Of a stretch of 54,065 nucleotides of DNA, positions 43,631 through 51,027 are shown piece after piece; within the stretch, counting starts at the first letter, position 1, and each line of letters starts with the position of its first letter. The notes under the pieces were generated by a model. The model was not told where the DNA came from, made no database searches, and saw nothing but the letters and a program-made list of their open reading frames with translations. Both the position numbers and the translations under genes were made by a program. Origin of the DNA: Gammaproteobacteria bacterium. GTDB lineage: Bacteria > Pseudomonadota > Gammaproteobacteria > Pseudomonadales > JAUIET01. The stretch is taken from the NCBI GenBank assembly GCA_030431775.1, contig JAUIHW010000027.1, positions 1 through 54,065 on the forward strand. The letters are read 5' to 3'.

Positions 43631-44461
43631 GTGAACAGTATTGCAGGTGACAAGCCGGGCAGTCGTGGCGTTAAAGTACAACGTTGGGCCGAAGCGGATG
43701 GGCTTGGCGAGGCCGCCGATCTGGTGGTGGTCGAGAAGGCCATCGCCCTGGTGTATAACGGTATTTCCCATGCGGTAATGATGGCCAGTCCAATCGACCT
43801 GATTGATCTCGGCTGTGGATTTAGCCTCAGCGAAGGGATTGTTGAGACCGTTGATGAACTGTACTCGATTTCCTGCGAGGCCAGGCATAAGGGTATTGAA
43901 GTGGCCATGGAGATTTCGGCGCGACGATTTGATGAGCTGAAACGCTGGCGGCGTAGCATGATGGGAGTGTCAGGTTGCGGCCTATGTGGAGCCGAGTCAC
44001 TGGCCTCAGCTGTCAGGCCCACCGAACGGAAGATTAATGCCTGTGACGCAGAAAGCATATCTCTGGCTGCCGTGCAGTTAGCGTTGGGCGAGTTTACTGC
44101 ATACCAGCGGGTTAGAGCGGCCACAGGGGCAATTCATGCGGCAGCTTGGTGTGATGGTACAGGTAAGATTCTGTGCGCTCGTGAGGATATAGGCCGGCAC
44201 AATGCGATGGATAAGGTCGTTGGGGCGCTGGCCGGGAAAGACTGGCGACCGGAGAAGGGCTTTTTGATGCTGTCCAGTCGGGTAAGCTTTGAACTGATGC
44301 AGAAAGCCGCCCGCTTGGGTATTGCCAATGTTGTTGCGGTATCGGCGGCCAGTAGTTTGGCAATTGAGCAGGCCAATGCTGCCGGGATTTGTCTTGTCGG
44401 CAGGGCTGGTCACAACAAACTTACTGTGTATTCCGATGCACTCAGGATAGAAGCGCCATGA
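43631..44461 (+). CDS. fdhD: Formate dehydrogenase sulfurtransferase FdhD (FdsC)
   Basis: The 276 residues from GTG 43631 have the conserved SGCGLCG Cys pair and CAREDIGRHNAMDKVVG, both diagnostic of FdhD. It carries sulfur from IscS to the molybdenum cofactor of FdsA and chaperones its insertion. The place between fdsA and fdsD matches the fdsGBACD order. The stop overlaps the fdsD start by four bases. Confidence 0.93.
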   Translation: MNSIAGDKPGSRGVKVQRWAEADGLGEAADLVVVEKAIALVYNGISHAVMMASPIDLIDLGCGFSLSEGIVETVDELYSISCEARHKGIEVAMEISARRFDELKRWRRSMMGVSGCGLCGAESLASAVRPTERKINACDAESISLAAVQLALGEFTAYQRVRAATGAIHAAAWCDGTGKILCAREDIGRHNAMDKVVGALAGKDWRPEKGFLMLSSRVSFELMQKAARLGIANVVAVSAASSLAIEQANAAGICLVGRAGHNKLTVYSDALRIEAP

Positions 44462-44685
44462 GCTCTGCAATACCGGCTGAATTGAAGCACAATGTGAAAA
44501 TGCTAAGCGATATTGTCCGTAACCTGGGGGCGGGTAAAAGCCAAGAGTCGGCGGTTGCGGCGGTCAGTACACACCTGAAAAAGTTCTGGTCTCCGTCGAT
44601 GATCGAAAGCTTGCAGAAACACCGAGCTGAAATAGCCGATGAGTTACCCGCAGTCGCATTGCAGGCCTTGGATAAGCTTGAGTAA
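44458..44685 (+). CDS. fdsD: Formate dehydrogenase delta subunit
   Basis: The 75 residues from ATG 44458 are all-helical and match the short FdsD family, with KMLSDIVRNLGAG and THLKKFWSPSMIESL. FdsD is needed for assembly or activity of the Fds complex. The ATG overlaps the fdhD stop; an upstream in-frame start lies inside fdhD and is not used. It closes the operon; 127 bases without a gene follow. Confidence 0.88.
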   Translation: MSSAIPAELKHNVKMLSDIVRNLGAGKSQESAVAAVSTHLKKFWSPSMIESLQKHRAEIADELPAVALQALDKLE

Positions 44686-44812
44686 CTAACGCCTTGATTT
44701 AGCGCAGTTCCGGAGCAGCGTGTCAATACAAGCGAACTGTCCAACGTTTCACGTCGGGCCGTGCAGTACTGACCCGGATAAGACAGCGTTTCTGTTATCC
44801 GGAAAGATCGGC

Positions 44813-45748
44813 TTAAGCAGGCATTGCGAAAGCGACTTTCAAGGCGCCGGCCGCGCGATTTGCGGCGGTAGCAAAGGCTTCTTCCGCTGCTTCCAACGGA
44901 AAGCGATGACTGATTAATGTCTCTGCCAACATTGGGCGCTGATGTAAAACCCGGGCTGCCTCAACAAAACTGCGCTCACCCGAGCAACGGTAGCCGGTAG
45001 CCGCCAGCAGCGAGATTTCTTTCATCTGCAACAAAAAGCTGATTGCAGTGCCGTCCCAGGCTGTACCCAGGAAGATAATCTGTGCCAGAGGGGCGGCCAA
45101 CTCACATGCCTGATGCAGCGTTTCGCTGTTACCAACCGCATCCACAATGAGCGAATAATGTCCCTGTGAACCGCTGCGAGCGCCAAGGCGTTCAGCTGCT
45201 GCTGCCTGATGCTCATGCCTGGCAATGACATCGCACTGCATACCTCGCGCTTGAGCGGCGGCAATGGCCGCCAGCCCTATGGGCCCTGCACCAATGATGA
45301 GGCAGCGCGCAGGGGAGGCAGTCGTTATTCGATCGAATCCATGCAGGGCGATTGCCAATGGTTCGACCAGGCAGGCGTTCTGTATATCCATGCCACTAGG
45401 TAATGGCACCAGGCTGGATTCCGGCACCACCGCGTATTCCGCCATTCCGCCATCCAGCGACACGCCGATATGCTCTACACCCTGCTCACAATGGCTGAGA
45501 TAACCATCGTTACAATACATGCATCGACCACAGGCCTTGACCGGCTCGATTGCCACCGCCTGGCCATTGGGGGCAATACCGGCGAATTCATGTCCCGGTG
45601 TGCGGCCTTCAAGCATATCCAGCTGCAGCAGGTGCAGGTCTGACCCACAAATTGAGCTGGAGACTACTTTGATTCTAACGCCTTCAGAATCTCCAATTGG
45701 ACGCTCGACCACCTGCGGCTTTCCACCGCTAATTTGTACAGCTTTCAC
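44813..45748 (-). CDS. Zinc-containing alcohol dehydrogenase-family protein
   Basis: The 311 residues start at GTG 45748 with AGGAG before it. The MDR fold has the catalytic Zn site (ICGSDLH, GHEFAG), a structural-Zn-like set (CGRCMYCNDGYLSHC) and a Rossmann motif IIGAGPIGLAAIAAA. It oxidises a small alcohol or polyol with NAD(P); the substrate is unknown. It is shorter than usual (about 340), and the segment around the coenzyme domain is compact. A role in C1 metabolism is possible because it ends next to the fds operon, but the sequence does not show it. Confidence 0.82.
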   Translation of the reverse strand: MKAVQISGGKPQVVERPIGDSEGVRIKVVSSSICGSDLHLLQLDMLEGRTPGHEFAGIAPNGQAVAIEPVKACGRCMYCNDGYLSHCEQGVEHIGVSLDGGMAEYAVVPESSLVPLPSGMDIQNACLVEPLAIALHGFDRITTASPARCLIIGAGPIGLAAIAAAQARGMQCDVIARHEHQAAAAERLGARSGSQGHYSLIVDAVGNSETLHQACELAAPLAQIIFLGTAWDGTAISFLLQMKEISLLAATGYRCSGERSFVEAARVLHQRPMLAETLISHRFPLEAAEEAFATAANRAAGALKVAFAMPA

Positions 45749-45820
45749 GGCTGTTTCTCCTGTGCGTTCGGCGATAGATTACAATAGGCGATCGGTTCTG
45801 GTAATTACGTAGTAGCAAAT

Positions 45821-46324
45821 ATGGCAAAAAAGGGAGTTGCACTGATCGGGATGCCGGGCTCAGGCAAGTCAACCATCGGGGCGCTGCTGGCTGAATATAC
45901 CGGACGGCAGTTTATCGATGCTGATGATGCAATCGAGAGCGCCTATGGTGGAACCCTACAAGACATCATGGACAAGGAAGGTTATGAAACTTTTTTAGGG
46001 CGCGAAGAGAAGGCTCTTTTGTCGTTGAACCCGCAGGAGTCGATCATTTCTACCGGCGGCAGTGCCGTGTACAGCGAACCCGGCATGCAACATTTGGCGA
46101 AGCATGCACACATCGTTTATCTGCAGCTGGATCTTGCGACCATTGAATCCCGGGTGAACAATCTTGAGCAACGCGGAATCGCCCGCCAGGCTGGCGAGAG
46201 CCTGGCTGAATTGTATGCACGCCGGGTACCGCTTTACGAGAAATGGGCGGAGCTGACCGTTGACTGTGCCGGACTCAGCGCCGCTGAAACCGCTGAACGT
46301 ATTGCAGAACACACCCGTTCGTAG
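45821..46324 (+). CDS. Shikimate kinase-like P-loop kinase with altered substrate pocket
   Basis: The 167 residues have Walker A GMPGSGKST, then FIDADDAIE (substrate-binding Asp) and RVPLYEKWAEL near the end, all like shikimate kinases. Two substrate-site elements differ. FRDREE in AroK reads FLGREE, so the shikimate-binding Arg is Leu. The GGG motif (TGGGSV) reads TGGSAV, one Gly short. It probably phosphorylates something other than shikimate. No aroB follows, which is the usual partner of aroK, so this is likely a paralogue. Confidence 0.75.
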   Translation: MAKKGVALIGMPGSGKSTIGALLAEYTGRQFIDADDAIESAYGGTLQDIMDKEGYETFLGREEKALLSLNPQESIISTGGSAVYSEPGMQHLAKHAHIVYLQLDLATIESRVNNLEQRGIARQAGESLAELYARRVPLYEKWAELTVDCAGLSAAETAERIAEHTRS

Positions 46325-46581
46325 ACAGTTCGTCGGAAAAGCCAATCCGGTGCGCTTCAGGTGACCAGCGGCGCCAGGCGATTTTGCTTTAAAAAATAGT
46401 TATAAGGTGTTGATAAATCAATAGAAAAAATTTCCCTATCGGTCGGCGGAAAGGATTTTATTGACACTGCGCCCGGTTAACGAAATCGGCAGGTGGAGTT
46501 TGACAGTTCATCCCTTTACATCTACCGCGTTTGATCAAAAAATAACCTCGCCATAGGGTTTGGAATGACTGAGGTTACCAA

Positions 46582-47070
46582 ATGATGATTAAGCTGAAGA
46601 TTTGCACTCGGCTAACGATATTGATCGGATTACTGGCTGTGCTGGCCGCCTGCAGTGGTGGTCCACAGGCAAAAACTGAGAGCCTGAGCGCCAGGGCGGA
46701 GCAAGCCTACGTTGCCGGCGACTGGCAAACTGCGGAAGTCTACTACGCGGATTTAACCAAAGCCACGCCGGAAGACACGACCGCCTGGCTGCGAATGGGT
46801 AATATGCGACTGCGGCAAGCCAATTATTATGGCGCAATCGATGCATACCAAGTAGCGGCTGAGTCCGAACATACCGGTGCCAAAACGCATTTCAACCTGG
46901 CAACCAGTTATCTGATGTTGGCCAGGGAATCGTTATTGAAGGCGCGTGAGCAGCTGCCAGAGCAGGATGTGGGGCAAATGGTGATTGATGCCAAGTTGGC
47001 GCAATTCGACCGTATGTTGAGCAGCACGGTCGCTGGGGTGACTATGCCCGAGTCAGGCGTATTTCAGTAA
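46582..47070 (+). CDS. Small TPR lipoprotein
   Basis: The 162-residue precursor has a lipobox (VLAACSGG) and two to three TPR repeats (ARAEQAYVAGDWQTAEVYYADLTKATPEDTTAWLRMGN-type spacing). GAGG lies seven bases before the ATG. The upstream 257 bases hold two TTGACA-like boxes (one at about 46499) but no clear -10, so the promoter is not assigned. Outer-membrane TPR lipoproteins serve pilus, secretion or division complexes; which of these is unknown. Confidence 0.75.
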   Translation: MMIKLKICTRLTILIGLLAVLAACSGGPQAKTESLSARAEQAYVAGDWQTAEVYYADLTKATPEDTTAWLRMGNMRLRQANYYGAIDAYQVAAESEHTGAKTHFNLATSYLMLARESLLKAREQLPEQDVGQMVIDAKLAQFDRMLSSTVAGVTMPESGVFQ

Positions 47071-47075
47071 GGTGA

Positions 47076-47672
47076 TCAACTACTTGGGCGGTAGCCGCGT
47101 GTTGCTGCTACCGCCCGGGATGCCAGAAACAGTAGTCCTCCGACACAAGCTCCCCAGCGGTGAGCTGAGTCAATAACACGACCTCCCAGCCATAGATTCA
47201 CCTGATCGTCTGCCTGGCCAGATTCCAGCAACAGCTTGATCAGCAGGCCGGCGATGAACAGCGCAGCCAGATGCGGTTGTTTGGCCAGCAGAGTTAACGA
47301 GTAGTACGCGAAAAAACAGTGCAGCAGGCCGGATAGCCCAACGTACCACACCACTTCAGGCTCAAAAAACCACAAGGCAAGACTGATCAGCGGTGCGCCC
47401 GTCAGCGCAACAGAAAGGAACGAGCTCAAGTGCCACTCGGGTGAGAATAAGGCGCAAATCAACAATAAAGCCGCCACATTCAACAGCAGGTGGCGCCAAC
47501 CCAGGTGAACAAAATGCCCACTGAGCGCGCGCCAGATTTCGCCATTGCTGACAGCACCCCGTTGGTACTGCAGATTATTCTGAGCGTCTGCCGGTAAGCA
47601 CTGTAATACAGCGCAGATCAAGACCAGCAGAAGGCTTGGCAGCAGCCAATTTTGTTGAGAGAACAAGCGCAT
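47076..47672 (-). CDS. rrtA: Rhombosortase (rhomboid-family protease for GlyGly-CTERM proteins)
   Basis: The 198 residues from ATG 47672 (TTG 47696 is an alternative) have about six transmembrane helices. The rhomboid core is recognisable: an early GHFVHLGWRHLLLN motif, catalytic Ser in GLSGLLH and catalytic His in AHRWGACVG. That short form, with the HLxWxHLLLN signature, is the rhombosortase type, which cleaves GlyGly-CTERM tails of exported proteins in type II-secreting bacteria. No GlyGly-CTERM substrate is visible in this window, so its targets lie elsewhere. Convergent with the TPR lipoprotein. Confidence 0.8.
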   Translation of the reverse strand: MRLFSQQNWLLPSLLLVLICAVLQCLPADAQNNLQYQRGAVSNGEIWRALSGHFVHLGWRHLLLNVAALLLICALFSPEWHLSSFLSVALTGAPLISLALWFFEPEVVWYVGLSGLLHCFFAYYSLTLLAKQPHLAALFIAGLLIKLLLESGQADDQVNLWLGGRVIDSAHRWGACVGGLLFLASRAVAATRGYRPSS

Positions 47673-47699
47673 TCCTGATAAATTTTTGAACACCAATAA

Positions 47700-48057
47700 T
47701 AACAGCCTAGAAAGTACCGTAGAGTGCTAAAGCAATGCGGTAGTTGGTCGATAAAGGTAAATACGGAGTTGTGTTCTTGTGGGAAGAAGCATGGAAGCTT
47801 CTGAATACGGCGCCCAGATCGGGGTTAACCAGCCTGGTCGAAACTACAAGGGGTAAAACCCAGTGCACCTCGCGGCCTCTGACAAGGAAGTCGGGGGCAG
47901 CGAGGGCGCACTTAACGAGCACAATGGATTGTGCAGGCTTTACTTCGTCAGGAAGCGAATGCGGTTTCTGGTTCAGTAAGCAGTAGAACCGGAATCGTTT
48001 TTTGTGGAGCAGGATGCTCCAGTCGATAACCGCCCGACTTTCGGGCGGTTTTTTTAT
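47700..48057 (+). ncRNA. Candidate structured non-coding RNA region ending in a terminator
   Basis: About 420 bases separate the rhombosortase and glutaredoxin-like genes. This stretch contains a run of hairpins: AGAAGC/GCTTCT (47785-47802); a two-part stem CCTCGC/GCGAGG with inner CCTCTGAC/GTCGGGGG (47868-47905); GCACAA/TTGTGC (47919-47934); CTGGTTC/GAACCGG (47968-47992); GGAGCA/TGCTCC (48006-48020); and a terminator (48028-48055). A weak promoter-like TTGAAC is at 47686. The family is not one I recognise. Open frames are present but poorly supported. Function is unknown; an RNA is the best single explanation of the stems and the plus-strand terminator. Confidence 0.45.
48028..48055 (+). terminator. 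Strong rho-independent terminator
   Basis: AACCGCCCGA-CTT-TCGGGCGGTT is a perfect ten-base stem with a three-base loop, followed directly by five more T. It faces the plus strand and has no coding gene directly before it. That implies a transcript from the upstream structured region. Confidence 0.92.
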
Positions 48058-48090
48058 ATACTATGGCTCCGCTCCAACGCTCAAGCAAGC

Positions 48091-48336
48091 ATGCCCCATT
48101 TGTATTTATATTCTGCTCCTGATTGTCATTTATGTGAGCAGGCCGCGGCATTGATTTCCGCCTGTTGTGAAGGGACGTCGACATTGGAGCACAAAGATAT
48201 TACGGGAGACAAATCTCTTTTGGTCAAATATCGGCTGAAAATTCCTGTGCTTGCGAACGCCAACAACAAAAACGAGCTTTGCTGGCCTTTCGATGAACAG
48301 GAACTGGAAAACTACCTGGCTGAGCTCAGGGATTGA
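48091..48336 (+). CDS. Glutaredoxin-like (DUF836-type) protein
   Basis: The ATG at 48091 gives 81 residues of thioredoxin fold. LYLYSAPDCHLCEQA contains the CHLC redox motif (CxxC), and KIPVLAN gives the cis-Pro loop. It would reduce or sense disulfides. An upstream in-frame start at 48004 runs through the terminator and is rejected. The 3' end overlaps slt by 11 bases (convergent). Confidence 0.8.
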   Translation: MPHLYLYSAPDCHLCEQAAALISACCEGTSTLEHKDITGDKSLLVKYRLKIPVLANANNKNELCWPFDEQELENYLAELRD

Positions 48337-50278
48337 TAATCCATTCGTCGGGCTTGATGAAGACAATGTCCCTGCCCATTCGATAATTATAAATGGCCGC
48401 AAACATCAGCACGTTTTGTACATACTGCCGGGTTTCCTTGAACGGGATAGTCTCCACCCAGACATCGAATGCCATGGAGCGCCGAGTCCGTTTTAACCAC
48501 TTATCTGATCGGGATTTGCCGGCGTTATAAGCCGCTGAAGCCAGAATGCGGTTTCCGTTGTAATAGCGCGCCAGTTCTCCCAAGTGGGCTGTCGCGATCC
48601 AGGTATTGTCGCGTTCATCCAGAAGTTGTGGGCTTTCCAATGGCAGGGAATTGCGTCGAATAGTGGCTTTTGCGGTGGCCGGCATGAGTTGCATGAGACC
48701 CTTGGCACCTGCATGTGACACCGCTTTCGGATTCATGGCGCTTTCTTGGCGCGCTATTGCATAAGCCCAGGCGATATCAATATCGGCGCGATGCGTACCA
48801 CGGCGCATGTACTCTTGAAAATTCAGCGGAAAGCGCAAGGTCAGTTCATCCCAGGCTCGAGCCATAATGGTGGTATAGACTGCTTCGCTAGACCAACCCC
48901 AGCTGGATGCGATATGCCCAGCCGCGACAACATGGGTGTCCGGTAGGTTTCGCAGGGCATGCCGCCACTCACGCCTTGCGCTTACTTTCTGACCCGCAGC
49001 AAACAATTCCAGAGCCACCTTAACACCATGAATTTCTTCGATCTTCCGTCGAAAGTCCGGGCTGAAGCTGATTGCATGGTCATTAAAATCGAAGCTGCGC
49101 TCGAGTAGAAGAGCAGCCAGGAAACCATAGTAGTCTCGCTGTCCAGCAAGTTCACCGAAGGCGTCGTGCTTCCAGATTTGATCGAGTTTTGGATTTTCCA
49201 TCATGCTGGCTTTAGCATGCCAGTACTGCCAACGGTTGGTGTCCTGCAGGCTGGCTGGCATCAGTTTTATAGCCTGTAGGACAGTACTCCAGTGTTCAAA
49301 ATGCAGTGCGATTCGCGCTGCATACACCGCGACATCAGGGTCGATACCGTCGACCAGTTGTTGACGAGCCCAATCCAGGCCCTTGCGAGACGGTTCGCTA
49401 AGAATGTAATAAGCGATCCATTTCTGCGCCGCACTGAAGTCGACTGGGTCGAACGTGAATTGCGTGGCCAGTTTGTCAAGTTGGGCCGCCGCACTGATGG
49501 TGTCCGTGCGAGCCAAACGAATAATTGCATTTAAAGCCAGGTCGGCGTCCTGGCTGGAGCGGGGACTCAGGCGCCCTTTGCGTTTTACCAAAGCTGGCGA
49601 GTTGTGATAACGGATAAACTTTTCTGCGGCCTGTTTGTTGGGCTCTTGCATGGTGCCCATCAGATAGCGGGCAAGACCAAGCTGGCGTTTTTGCATGGCG
49701 AGTTTAAACCGCTGCCAGGTGAGAGCCGGCGTTTTTAAGCCGGCGTCTGCCCAGCGTTCAAACAAAGGGTCGCAGGCCTTCGGCTGGGATTTGCCTACCA
49801 GCCACAGACCTGCAATCGCTGGCCAGACTTCTTCCTCTTTACCGTCTTGCAGTAAGGCGCGTAGATAATAACAACGCAGTGTAGTGTCTGCTAGGCTGTC
49901 ATCATAGTATTCAAGTAGCGCTTGCCAGTGTTTTTTTCGACCCAGGTAGGACAGCCAGCTGGCACGCAGACGATCGGCTACAGCGAGGTCGTGGTACTCC
50001 TCCAAAAAGGCTGTAACTTCCCGCTTGCTGTCCAGTTTCAAGCCGTTTCGTAACTCGGCGTATTCCAGGTAGGGGTACAAAGAGTAGTTCTTCAAGCCTC
50101 GTTTCAGTTGCTGGTAACGAGTTAATTCGCCGGCTTCAAAGGCTTTCTTTGCGCTCAGATAATCGGCTCGCTGTTCGGCCACATGGCGCTCAGCCGCGCT
50201 AGTTTGATAAGCCGCAAGAACCCACAGAAAAAGGACCATAAAGGCCGCAACCCGCGGCCGAGGCATTTGGATTATCAT
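48326..50278 (-). CDS. slt: Soluble lytic murein transglycosylase
   Basis: The 650 residues are the usual Slt70 length. A signal peptide ends near TSAAE, and a long U-shaped superhelical region follows. The C-terminal lysozyme-like domain has catalytic Glu in ARQESAMNPKAVS, then GAKGLMQLMPATAK and AAYNAG. It cuts the MurNAc-GlcNAc bond of peptidoglycan with 1,6-anhydro product. It begins two bases after the usp stop, so both are one message. Confidence 0.93.
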   Translation of the reverse strand: MIIQMPRPRVAAFMVLFLWVLAAYQTSAAERHVAEQRADYLSAKKAFEAGELTRYQQLKRGLKNYSLYPYLEYAELRNGLKLDSKREVTAFLEEYHDLAVADRLRASWLSYLGRKKHWQALLEYYDDSLADTTLRCYYLRALLQDGKEEEVWPAIAGLWLVGKSQPKACDPLFERWADAGLKTPALTWQRFKLAMQKRQLGLARYLMGTMQEPNKQAAEKFIRYHNSPALVKRKGRLSPRSSQDADLALNAIIRLARTDTISAAAQLDKLATQFTFDPVDFSAAQKWIAYYILSEPSRKGLDWARQQLVDGIDPDVAVYAARIALHFEHWSTVLQAIKLMPASLQDTNRWQYWHAKASMMENPKLDQIWKHDAFGELAGQRDYYGFLAALLLERSFDFNDHAISFSPDFRRKIEEIHGVKVALELFAAGQKVSARREWRHALRNLPDTHVVAAGHIASSWGWSSEAVYTTIMARAWDELTLRFPLNFQEYMRRGTHRADIDIAWAYAIARQESAMNPKAVSHAGAKGLMQLMPATAKATIRRNSLPLESPQLLDERDNTWIATAHLGELARYYNGNRILASAAYNAGKSRSDKWLKRTRRSMAFDVWVETIPFKETRQYVQNVLMFAAIYNYRMGRDIVFIKPDEWIINP

Positions 50279-50280
50279 GC

Positions 50281-50712
50281 CTAATGAACACGCACTGCAA
50301 GCACATCACAATTTGCGCCATGCAATACACCGTTTGCCGTTGAGCCCAAAAGAAGGGCGAGTCCCCGACGGCCGTGGCTACCAACCACAATGAGATCTAC
50401 CTCGTGTTGTTCGGCAAAGCGGTGAATTTCGCTTTCTGCACGTCCCAGCAGGATGTGTTGGTTGGCTTCAGCGATTCCGAATTGCCGGGCAAAGGCCAAC
50501 AGCTGGCTGGTGGCCTGTTGCTGTATTTCTTCCTGTACAGAGGTCATGTCCATTGGTATGTCGCCGCCGTAAGTGAAGCTCAGGGGCTCAATAACATGCG
50601 CAAGGCTTAGTCTGGCACCGGAAACTTCAGCCAAGCGTTGCGCGCGTTGTGCAATCTGCTCTGCTTCTTCGCTTAGGTCGACACCCACCAGGATGTGTTT
50701 ATAGTCCACCAT
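50281..50712 (-). CDS. Universal stress protein A-family
   Basis: The 143 residues match UspA: KHILVGVDLSEEAEQIAQRA at the start and VVGSHGRRGLALLLGSTANGVL, the GxxGR ATP-binding-type motif. It is preceded by GAGGG. UspA proteins aid survival in growth arrest. Its stop is two bases before slt. Confidence 0.88.
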   Translation of the reverse strand: MVDYKHILVGVDLSEEAEQIAQRAQRLAEVSGARLSLAHVIEPLSFTYGGDIPMDMTSVQEEIQQQATSQLLAFARQFGIAEANQHILLGRAESEIHRFAEQHEVDLIVVGSHGRRGLALLLGSTANGVLHGANCDVLAVRVH

Positions 50713-50936
50713 ATTCAGACCCTCTGATTGTGATCCGGCTCTGAGGATACGGCGAACAAAAGGGCGCGTCCAGCGTATGAAGCGGCAGAAATACCCGACC
50801 AGGCTGCGCGCCGAGCGAGCAGCTGGTCTGAATAAGGTGTGTACAAATAGCGAGCAAAAAAATATTTTTCTCCGGAAAAGTTCTCCAAAACCAAGCTCTT
50901 GATCTACTCTTGGGGAAAAGTGAAGGCCGGCCCGAC

Positions 50937-50965
50937 TTGACCGGGCTTTGTTCTGCCCTTATATA
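50937..50965 (+). promoter_or_regulatory. topA sigma70-type promoter
   Basis: TTGACC at 50937 and TATATA at 50960, with a 17-base spacer, make a good sigma70 promoter 63 bases before the topA start. The 315-base usp-topA gap also holds the usp promoter; nothing else stands out in it. Confidence 0.65.
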
Positions 50966-51027
50966 TGTCGCCCTTTGTGCGGCGGGCAGAATGTGCTCAG
51001 TACAGCAGTTTATGGTGTAAGTATTTG

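Noticed and set aside
47744-47986. Plus-strand 80-residue frame in the structured region
   Set aside because: No ribosome site, no motif, and it runs through several hairpins; an RNA fits better.
47960-48030. tRNA-like region with GGTTC
   Set aside because: The stems do not form a cloverleaf and no anticodon arm is found.
48004-48090. Longer start for the glutaredoxin-like gene
   Set aside because: It would cross a strong terminator hairpin; the ATG at 48091 starts the normal fold.
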